This document shows, piece after piece, positions 9,364-16,472 of a stretch of 64,000 bases of DNA. The notes under the pieces are model-generated. The model ran no database searches. It saw only the letters and a program-made list of their open reading frames with translations, and had not been told where the DNA came from. This DNA is from Betaproteobacteria bacterium (lineage in GTDB: Bacteria; Pseudomonadota; Gammaproteobacteria; Burkholderiales; Burkholderiaceae_C). Numbering within the stretch: position 1 is the first letter of the stretch; the number at the start of each line of letters is the position of its first letter. The position numbers and the translations under genes are program-made. The stretch spans positions 1 to 64,000 of the forward strand of contig RGCL01000005.1 of NCBI GenBank assembly GCA_009919175.1, written 5' to 3'.

Positions 9364-10886
9364 CCCATTCCCCCTTGCGCGTGCTCGTGGCTGGCTTTCA
9401 GCACGAAACCAATACCTTTGCCCCCAGCCTAGCCACCTGGGAGGCGTTCAACCGGGGCGATGGTTTCCCGCCCTATCAGCGGGGCGACACCATGTTGAGC
9501 CAGCTGCAAGACATCAACATCGCCATCGCCGGCTTTGTGCGCGTGGCACGCGAAGCGGGCTGGGAGGTGCTGCCTTCGGTGTGGGCTGGCGCGTCGCCAT
9601 CGTCCTATGTCACCACCGAGGCCTTTGAGCGCATCAGTGCCGACTTGCTGCACGACGTGCAAGTGGCCATGGCCAAGGGGCTGGATGCCCTCTACCTGGA
9701 CCTGCATGGCGCGGCCGTGGCCGAGCATGCCGACGATGCCGAGGGCGAGTTGCTGGCTCGCGTGCGGGCCTGCGTTGGTCCGCATGTGCCCATCGTGGTG
9801 AGCCTGGATCTGCATGCCAATGTCACTGCCCGCATGATCGAACTGGCCGATGCGCTGGTGAGCTATCGCACCTACCCGCACATCGACATGGCCGACACTG
9901 GCGCGCGCGCCGCCGACTTGCTCAAGCATCGCCTGCGCCTGGGGCGACGCCAGGCTGTGGCCGTGCATCGCCTGCCCTTTCTGATCCCGCTCAATGCCCA
10001 AAGCACCTGGATCCAACCGGCTCAGGGGATTTATGAGCAACTGGGTCAGCTCGAAGCCCAAGCGGGTGCGACCTTGAGTTTTTGCATGGGCTTTCCCGCT
10101 GCCGACTTTGCCGAATGCGGCCCCGTACTGTGGGCTCATGCCGATGAGCCCGAGGTGGCGCAATCGGCTGCCCAGGCCTTGATGTCGCTGGCAAGCCCGC
10201 CCGAACAATGGCGCTGCGACATCCCCACGGCCAAAGCGGCCGTGAGTCAGGCCATGCGCCTGGCCAGCGCCGCCTCCCACGCACAAGGTCCCGTGGTCAT
10301 TGCCGACAGCGAGGACAACCCCGGCGCGGGCGGTGACAGCAACACCACGGGCTTGCTGCATGAACTCGTTGCTCAGGGAGTTGGTCGCGCCTTTGCCCAG
10401 CAAGTCGCGCTGGGCATGCTGTACGACCCGCAAGCCGCTGCCGCCGCCCATGCCGCCGGTGTGGGTGCGGTGATCGAGATGAGTGTGGGTCAATCGGTGC
10501 CCACCTATGCAGGACCCAGCCCTGCGCCCTTGCACGGGCGCTTCACTGTGCGTGCCCTGAGCGACGGGCGCACCACCCTGCGCGGTCCCATGATGACGGG
10601 CGCACCCGTGAACCTTGGACCCAGCGCCTGCCTGGACATCGATGGCGTGCTGATTGCCGTGGTGAGTGGCAAAGCCCAGTTGCTCGACCGTGTGCTGCTG
10701 GCCATGGTGGGCATTGATGCCCAGGCCATGCGCATCATTGGCGTGAAAAGCTCCAATCACTTTCGCGCCGACTTCACCCCCATGGCCAGCCAGGTGCTGG
10801 TGTGCAAGTCCATCGCGCCCATGGCCGCAGACCCCGGTGATCTGGCCTGGCAGCACTTGCCCGCGCACATGCGCACCCGCCCCTAA
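9360..10886 (+). CDS. M81 family metallopeptidase (MlrC/microcystinase C-like)
   Basis: The 508-residue protein starts with the family motif VAGFQHETNTFAP and contains the metal-site stretches LYLDLHGAAVAEH and VSLDLHANVT. The C-terminal half has DNPGAGGDSNTTGLLHEL, as in MlrC proteins. Characterised MlrC hydrolyses the small linear peptides left from microcystin breakdown. Most homologues are uncharacterised and sit beside dipeptide-type transporters, as here. No signal peptide is visible, so it should act in the cytoplasm on the imported ligand. The start overlaps the ATPase stop (ATGA, 9360-9363). The true substrate is unknown. Confidence 0.85.
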   Translation: MTHSPLRVLVAGFQHETNTFAPSLATWEAFNRGDGFPPYQRGDTMLSQLQDINIAIAGFVRVAREAGWEVLPSVWAGASPSSYVTTEAFERISADLLHDVQVAMAKGLDALYLDLHGAAVAEHADDAEGELLARVRACVGPHVPIVVSLDLHANVTARMIELADALVSYRTYPHIDMADTGARAADLLKHRLRLGRRQAVAVHRLPFLIPLNAQSTWIQPAQGIYEQLGQLEAQAGATLSFCMGFPAADFAECGPVLWAHADEPEVAQSAAQALMSLASPPEQWRCDIPTAKAAVSQAMRLASAASHAQGPVVIADSEDNPGAGGDSNTTGLLHELVAQGVGRAFAQQVALGMLYDPQAAAAAHAAGVGAVIEMSVGQSVPTYAGPSPAPLHGRFTVRALSDGRTTLRGPMMTGAPVNLGPSACLDIDGVLIAVVSGKAQLLDRVLLAMVGIDAQAMRIIGVKSSNHFRADFTPMASQVLVCKSIAPMAADPGDLAWQHLPAHMRTRP

Positions 10887-10941
10887 ACCGCTGAAGCTTT
10901 TGCCCTGAGTTGTGTCCCGAGTTTTGTCCCAAGGAGTGACC

Positions 10942-12384
10942 ATGAAGCCTGCATCCCACGATCCTTGCGAATGGACCGCCACCGAGTTGTTGCATGCCTA
11001 TCGCTCGGGGCAGCTCTCGCCGGTGGAGGTCACCCGCGCCCTGCTCTTGCGCATCGAGCGGCTCAACCCCCAACTCAATGCCTTCACCCTGGTGGATGCG
11101 CCCTCTGCCCTGGCTCAAGCCCAGCGCAGCGAGGCTGCCTGGCAGTCGCACCGGCTCAAGGGCACGCCGGTGGGCGCGCTCGAGGGCGTGCCTGCCACCA
11201 TCAAGGACCTCATCCTCACCAAGGGTTGGCCGACCTTGCGCGGCAGCCACACCATCGATGTCAATCAGAGCTGGGAAGTGGATGCCCCCGTGACGGCACG
11301 CTTGCGCGAAGCGGGTGCAGTGTTGCTGGGCAAGACCACCACCCCCGAATATGGCTGCAAGGGCGAGACCAATTCCCCGCGCAGCGGCCTCACCCGCAAC
11401 CCTTGGCATTTGGGCAAAACGCCCGGTGGCTCGTCGGGCGGTGCCGCCGCCGCCGTGGCCGCCGGGCTGGGTCCTTTGGCCGTGGGCACCGATGGCGCAG
11501 GCAGTGTGCGCATCCCCGCTGCCTTTTGCGGCAACGTGGGGCTCAAGCCCAGCTTTGGCCGCGTGCCGGCCTACCCCTTGTCGCCGTTTGGCTCGGTGGC
11601 GCATTTGGGTCCCCACACGATGTCGGTGACCGATGCGGCGTTGATGATGAACGTGATGAGCCAGCCCGACGCACGCGACTGGACCTCGCTGCCCTTTGAG
11701 GGGCGCGACTACACCTTGGGACTCGATGACGGCGTGCGCGGCTTGCGCGTGGCCTACTCGCCCACCCTGGGCCATGTGCGCAACCTGCATCCCGAGGTGG
11801 CGCAGGCGGTGGAGCGGGGCGTGAAGATCCTGCAAGCCCTGGGGGCACAGGTGGAACAGGTCGACCCCGGCTTTGCCGATCCCCTGCACATCAGCACAGG
11901 CCTGTGGTTTGCAGGCGCAGCCACGATCTGGCGCGGCCTGAGCGAAGCGCAACGGGCGCAGACCGATCCCGACTTCGCCGCCGAGGTGAAGCTGGGTGAA
12001 TCGATCGACCTGGCTCAGTTGCATGCGCTCAACATGGAGCGGGGGCTCCTGGGCTCGCACATGCGGCAATTCATGACGAACTGGGATGTGCTGGTCACGC
12101 CGTCGGTGGCCGTGCCCGCCTTTGACGCCAAGCCCGCAGGCCACACGCCCATGTCGGCTCAAGCCATGCTGGGGTGGACGCCCTACAGCTACCCCTTCAA
12201 CCTCACGCAGCAACCGGCCATCACCGTGCCCTGTGGGCTCAGCAGCGAAGGCCTGCCCTTGGGCATCCAGTTTGTCGGGCGCATGTTCGATGACGCCATG
12301 GTCTTGCGCGTTGCACGGGCTTTTGAATCGGCCGTGCCTGTGGCCAGACCCAGCCTGGCCTGGGCGAAGTCAGACGCGGCCTGA
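10942..12384 (+). CDS. Amidase signature family hydrolase
   Basis: The 480-residue protein has the full amidase signature. The lysine is K88 in TIKDLILTKG, the cis-serine lies in GGSSGG (S164) and the nucleophile is S188 in VGTDGAGSVRIPA, the Ser-cisSer-Lys triad spaced as in characterised members. The start is the ATG after AAGGAG (10931-10936); an upstream in-frame ATG at 10912 lacks a binding site. It hydrolyses a carboxamide to acid and amine in the cytoplasm. It is the last gene of the peptide-transporter operon and is convergent with the serine hydrolase gene. It could equally be a glutamyl-tRNA amidotransferase-like paralogue, but no gatB or gatC is nearby. Confidence 0.87.
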   Translation: MKPASHDPCEWTATELLHAYRSGQLSPVEVTRALLLRIERLNPQLNAFTLVDAPSALAQAQRSEAAWQSHRLKGTPVGALEGVPATIKDLILTKGWPTLRGSHTIDVNQSWEVDAPVTARLREAGAVLLGKTTTPEYGCKGETNSPRSGLTRNPWHLGKTPGGSSGGAAAAVAAGLGPLAVGTDGAGSVRIPAAFCGNVGLKPSFGRVPAYPLSPFGSVAHLGPHTMSVTDAALMMNVMSQPDARDWTSLPFEGRDYTLGLDDGVRGLRVAYSPTLGHVRNLHPEVAQAVERGVKILQALGAQVEQVDPGFADPLHISTGLWFAGAATIWRGLSEAQRAQTDPDFAAEVKLGESIDLAQLHALNMERGLLGSHMRQFMTNWDVLVTPSVAVPAFDAKPAGHTPMSAQAMLGWTPYSYPFNLTQQPAITVPCGLSSEGLPLGIQFVGRMFDDAMVLRVARAFESAVPVARPSLAWAKSDAA

Positions 12385-12413
12385 GGCCTTGCAGCAGGGC
12401 GCACCCAACCGGA

Positions 12414-13649
12414 TCACGCCATCAAGGCCCTGGCCATGGCCTCGAAGGCGGGCAAGGTCACGGCATCGTTGTGCACGTTGCTGGCCATGGGGTGAGAAGC
12501 AAATCGGGCAATGACCATCTCGGCCTTGGGATCGATGTACAGGCTTTGCCCATGGATGCCCCGCGCCATGTAGGCGCCATGCGCGTTGTGCGACACCCAC
12601 CACATGCGCCGGTAACTCCAACCCGGCAAGGTGGCATAGCCCCCGGTCTTGAACGCCTCGGTGCTGCCGCCACCCGCGATGTCCGCCACCGTGCGCTCGC
12701 TGAGCACGCGCTGCCCCTGGTATTCGCCGCCGCAGCGCATCATCTCGCCAAAGCGGGCCAGATCCCGCAGCGTGCAGTTGAGGCCGCCGCCTGCAAAGTC
12801 GGTGCCCAGATCGTCCACCCCCATATAGGCGTCGTGCTCCATGCCCAACACCTGCCAGAAGCTGTCTTGGATCAGCCGGGCAACATCGTGCCCGGTCACG
12901 CGATGAAGCACCCAGCCCAGCACATCGGTGTTGACGGTTTTGTAGGTGAAGCCCTCGCCATGCTGACCTTCAGGGCGCAGCGTGCACAGGTAAGGCCTGA
13001 ACCCCATGGCAGGCGGGTCGCCTGGTCGCGGGGGAAACACGCCCCCGGCGCGCGCATGGTCCCAAATGTCGGCCTGGGGGTCGGCGTAGTTTTCGCTGTA
13101 GCGAACGCCAATGCGCATGTCCAGGACCTGATCCAGCGTGGCGTTGGCATAGGCGCTGTGGGCCAACTCGGGCACATGGTGGGTGACGCTGCGCTGCAAA
13201 TCGAGCGCGCCTTCGTCAACCAGCATGGCGGCCAAGGTCCCCGTGAAGGATTTGGTGACCGACATGCACATGTGGGCACGGCGCTCGTCCATGACGCCAA
13301 AATAGCGTTCGTAGACCCGGCGACCCCGCCATAACACCACGATGGCATCGGTGTAGTTGGCCTGCAGCGATTGCGCCCAGGTGTGGCTTTGCGAGCTGCC
13401 CATGGGGGTGCTCATCACGTCGTCCAGGTCGTCGCGCCCTTCCCAGGGCAAGACCGAGGCGGGGGCATTGCCCCGGTCGATGCGCTTGACGGGGCGCAAC
13501 TGGCTGTAGTGGGACAAGGCCCAGCGCGACTTGGGAAAGCTGTACATGCCCATGTCAGCCCAGCGCACCACGCGATCGGGCGCAGGCGGCGAGCCTTGCA
13601 TCCAGCCCATCACCAGCGGGTCGCTGGCGTTGGCATCCAGAGGGTGCAT
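12414..13649 (-). CDS. Serine hydrolase, beta-lactamase/6-aminohexanoate-dimer-hydrolase (NylB)-like
   Basis: The 411-residue protein belongs to the class C beta-lactamase/EstB fold. The catalytic SxxK is S130-VTK133 and the tyrosine motif is Y184-SEN, matching the spacing in NylB-type carboxylesterases and amidases. No signal peptide is seen, so it is probably cytoplasmic. The ATG at 13649 follows GAGGAG at five bases. It is the second gene after the M20 peptidase (12 bases between them). With the amidase, M81 and M20 enzymes it makes four different amide or ester hydrolases within 6 kb, so a linear amide oligomer or modified peptide is a reasonable guess as substrate. Confidence 0.8.
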   Translation of the reverse strand: MHPLDANASDPLVMGWMQGSPPAPDRVVRWADMGMYSFPKSRWALSHYSQLRPVKRIDRGNAPASVLPWEGRDDLDDVMSTPMGSSQSHTWAQSLQANYTDAIVVLWRGRRVYERYFGVMDERRAHMCMSVTKSFTGTLAAMLVDEGALDLQRSVTHHVPELAHSAYANATLDQVLDMRIGVRYSENYADPQADIWDHARAGGVFPPRPGDPPAMGFRPYLCTLRPEGQHGEGFTYKTVNTDVLGWVLHRVTGHDVARLIQDSFWQVLGMEHDAYMGVDDLGTDFAGGGLNCTLRDLARFGEMMRCGGEYQGQRVLSERTVADIAGGGSTEAFKTGGYATLPGWSYRRMWWVSHNAHGAYMARGIHGQSLYIDPKAEMVIARFASHPMASNVHNDAVTLPAFEAMARALMA

Positions 13650-13661
13650 GAGAACTCCTCT

Positions 13662-14987
13662 TCAGTGAGACATCAGGGGCAAGACCCCCTGCAAGTCAAG
13701 GACCGCCAAGGCCATCACCCCAGCAGACTGCACCAATTCGTCAATGCCCACGTACTCATCGGGTTGGTGGGCCAAATCGAGGATGCCAGGACCATAGGCG
13801 ATGCAGTCGCGCAATTGGCCTGTGCGTTGAATGTGTTTTTGATCGTAGGTGCCGGGGCTGGCGATGTATTGGGCCTCGCGCCCCAGCACGCGGGCAATGG
13901 CGCGCGCCGTGGCCATCACCACCGGGGCATCCTTGGGCGTGGCCGAGGGCACAAAGCTCATGATGTCGCGCACCGTGTAGGCAAAGCCCGGTCGGGTGCG
14001 CACGAGTTCGTCGAGCATGTCGACGACTTCTTGCTTGACTGTCTCCAGTGACTCTTCGGCAATGAAGCGGCGGTCGAGCACCGCACGGCAACTGTGGGCC
14101 ACCACGGGCGTGGGCAAATCGCCCACGGGTTCGCCCAGCGCATTGAGCGCATAGCGTTGCTCGGGGTGACCGCCGTGGATGCCGTTGAAGTTGAGGGTGC
14201 TTTGGCGCGCGCCGGGCGGCTCCACAGGAATGGCCGTGTGGCGATGCGCGAGGCGCGGCTGCAACTGGGTCTCGAGCAGATGCAAAAAAGCCACCATGTG
14301 CGAGACGGCGCTGTCGCCCAGAAACGGCATGGAACCATGGGCGATGCGGCCATGGGTTTCAACCTCAGCCCACCACACACCGCGATGACCCAGGCACACG
14401 CGATCCACCCCCAGCGGCTCAGGGATGATCACATGGTCCACGCGCGGCTTGCTGAAATAGCCCTGACGGCACAAGTACCCCACCCCGCTAAAGCCGCCGC
14501 TCTCTTCGTCCACCGTGCCGCTGATTTCCAGCGCGCCGGGCAAGGGCAGGCCAGCTTCAATCAAGGCCTCGCAGGCCACCACGCTGGCGGCGATGCCGCC
14601 TTTCATGTCGCAGCTGCCGCGGCCAAACACCTTGCCGTCTTTGACGATGGCGGCAAAGGGGTCCACCGTCCAGCCCGAGCCCACCTCGACCACATCGATG
14701 TGGCCATTGAAATGCACACACGGTCCCTGAGCTTGACCTTCGCGCCTGGCCACCACATTGATGCGGGGATGGGCATCGCTGTCGCCGGGGGCGCCCACCG
14801 CGCGCACGTACTCCACGGCAAAACCTTTGCGCTGCAAGCGCTCGCCCAGCACACGGCAGCAGGCTTCGTAGGCATCGCCGGGTGGGTTGATGGTGGGTAT
14901 GCGCACCAGCTCCTGGGTGAGGGACACCACGTCCTCACGCTTGTCTTCTATGCGCGCGAGCAGTTGGGAAAGAGATGCGATAGTCAC
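13662..14987 (-). CDS. M20 family peptidase (ArgE/DapE/acetylornithine deacetylase type)
   Basis: The 441-residue zinc hydrolase has the first metal pair in HFNGHIDVV (H96, D98), D127 in GRGSCDMKG and the catalytic and metal glutamates E161-E162 in GTVDEESGG. A dimerisation domain follows. It cleaves amide bonds of small N-acyl amino acids or peptides in the cytoplasm. The start is uncertain: I chose the GTG at 14987 because it gives the usual family N-terminus; an ATG near 15040 would overlap the divergent aldehyde dehydrogenase gene. A much longer open frame reaching to 16460 is antisense to that gene and is not coding. Aldehyde dehydrogenase and this gene share a very short divergent promoter region. 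Confidence 0.85.
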   Translation of the reverse strand: MTIASLSQLLARIEDKREDVVSLTQELVRIPTINPPGDAYEACCRVLGERLQRKGFAVEYVRAVGAPGDSDAHPRINVVARREGQAQGPCVHFNGHIDVVEVGSGWTVDPFAAIVKDGKVFGRGSCDMKGGIAASVVACEALIEAGLPLPGALEISGTVDEESGGFSGVGYLCRQGYFSKPRVDHVIIPEPLGVDRVCLGHRGVWWAEVETHGRIAHGSMPFLGDSAVSHMVAFLHLLETQLQPRLAHRHTAIPVEPPGARQSTLNFNGIHGGHPEQRYALNALGEPVGDLPTPVVAHSCRAVLDRRFIAEESLETVKQEVVDMLDELVRTRPGFAYTVRDIMSFVPSATPKDAPVVMATARAIARVLGREAQYIASPGTYDQKHIQRTGQLRDCIAYGPGILDLAHQPDEYVGIDELVQSAGVMALAVLDLQGVLPLMSH

Positions 14988-15029
14988 GCTAACAAGCTTA
15001 TCTGAAGCCTTGGCCTGGAGGTGCAACGC

Positions 15030-16472
15030 ATGCAACATCACAACCGCATCAATCATCAGGGTTTGCCCTCGACCAGTGGCCTCACCTTGCCCGTGATCGA
15101 CCCGGCCACCGGCGAGACCTTTGCGCAGATTGCACGCAGCAATGCCCAGGACGTGGACGTGGCTGTGCAAGGCGCAAGGGCGTGCCTGCAAGGGCCATGG
15201 GCGGCGCTGGATGCCACCGATCGTGGCCGACTGCTCATGGCCTTGTCGCGGCGTGTGAGCGAATGCGCCTCGGAGCTCGCGGCCATTGAACAGCGCGACT
15301 GCGGCAAACCCACCCAGCAAGCCCGCGCCGACGTGGTGGCCCTGGCGCGTTACTTCGAGTTCTACGCGGGCGCATGCGACAAATTGCATGGCGACACCCT
15401 GCCCTATCGCCAAGGCTACACGGCGTTGTCCTGGCGCGAACCGCATGGCGTGACCGGCCATGTGATCCCCTGGAACTATCCCCTGCAAATTTTTGGCCGC
15501 AGCGTTGGCGGTGCCTTGGCCGCAGGCAATGTGTGCGTGGTCAAGCCCGCTGAGGATGCCTGCCTGTCCTTGCTGCGCGTGAGCGAGCTGATGGCCGAGG
15601 TGGGCTTCCCGGCGGGCAGCATCCAGATCGTCACAGGTCTGGGTCACGAAGCAGGTCAGGCCTTGTGCGAGCACCCTGGGATTGACCACATCAGCTTCAC
15701 CGGCAGCCCACGTGTGGGCACCCTGGTGCAGCAATTGGCCGCAGCCCACCATTGCCCCGTCACGCTGGAGCTGGGCGGCAAGAGCCCGCAAATCCTGTTT
15801 GACGATGCGCCTGTGGACGTGGCACTGGGCTTTGTCATCAATGCCATCGTGCAAAACGCGGGGCAAACCTGCTCGGCAGGATCGCGTCTGCTGGTGCAGC
15901 GCCAGCTCTACGAACCGCTGATGCAGCGCCTGGGCGAGGCCTTTGGCCAACTTCGGGCAGGTCCACCCGAGATGGATCTGGACCTTGGCCCCTTGATCCG
16001 AGCTTCGCAACTTGAACGGGTGGTGTCCATGCTCGACGAGGCCAGGGCTGATGGCATCGTCACCGCCGGCCAAGGTGTGGTGGTGCCCCAAGCGTCTGCG
16101 CGGGGCTTTTTCCATGCGCCGGTGCTGCTGCGCGATGTGCCACCCCAGCATCGCATTGCACAGGAAGAGGTCTTTGGCCCGGTGTTGTGCGCCATGCCTT
16201 TTGAAGACGAGCAAGAGGCACTGGCGCTGGCGCACGCCACTGCCTTTGGCCTGGTGGCAGGCGTCTGGACCCGCGATGGCGCTCGCCAATTGCGCATGGC
16301 CAAGGCGCTGCGCTGCGGCCAGGTCTTCATCAACAACTATGGCGCTGGCGGCGGCATTGAGTTGCCATTTGGCGGTGTGGGTGCCAGCGGCCATGGCCGA
16401 GAAAAGGGCTTTGAAGCCCTCATGGGATTCACCCGCCTCAAGACCGTGGCCATTCGCCACGATGGGATTTAA
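15030..16472 (+). CDS. NAD(P)-dependent aldehyde dehydrogenase
   Basis: The 480-residue protein has the aldehyde dehydrogenase core: the asparagine in VIPWNYPLQIF, the general-base glutamate in VTLELGGKSPQIL, the catalytic cysteine in NAGQTCSAGSRLL and the C-terminal FGGVGASGHGRE. It oxidises an aldehyde to the acid in the cytoplasm; family placement near betaine/aminoaldehyde dehydrogenases is a guess from motif style. GGAG at 15017-15020 sits nine bases before the ATG at 15030, which I prefer to the GTG at 15021. It is divergent from the M20 peptidase gene. Its TAA overlaps, on opposite strands, the TAA of the histidine kinase gene at TTAA 16469-16472. Confidence 0.88.
   Translation: MQHHNRINHQGLPSTSGLTLPVIDPATGETFAQIARSNAQDVDVAVQGARACLQGPWAALDATDRGRLLMALSRRVSECASELAAIEQRDCGKPTQQARADVVALARYFEFYAGACDKLHGDTLPYRQGYTALSWREPHGVTGHVIPWNYPLQIFGRSVGGALAAGNVCVVKPAEDACLSLLRVSELMAEVGFPAGSIQIVTGLGHEAGQALCEHPGIDHISFTGSPRVGTLVQQLAAAHHCPVTLELGGKSPQILFDDAPVDVALGFVINAIVQNAGQTCSAGSRLLVQRQLYEPLMQRLGEAFGQLRAGPPEMDLDLGPLIRASQLERVVSMLDEARADGIVTAGQGVVVPQASARGFFHAPVLLRDVPPQHRIAQEEVFGPVLCAMPFEDEQEALALAHATAFGLVAGVWTRDGARQLRMAKALRCGQVFINNYGAGGGIELPFGGVGASGHGREKGFEALMGFTRLKTVAIRHDGI

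Noticed and set aside
12378-12390. GGCCTGAGGCC palindrome after the amidase gene
   Set aside because: The loop is too small and there is no T-run; it is not a convincing terminator.
13662-16460. Very long minus-strand open frame (over 900 codons) extending the M20 peptidase upstream
   Set aside because: The extension is exactly antisense to the aldehyde dehydrogenase, shows no domain of its own and is the usual antisense openness of GC-rich genes. Only the part up to about 14987 matches a peptidase.
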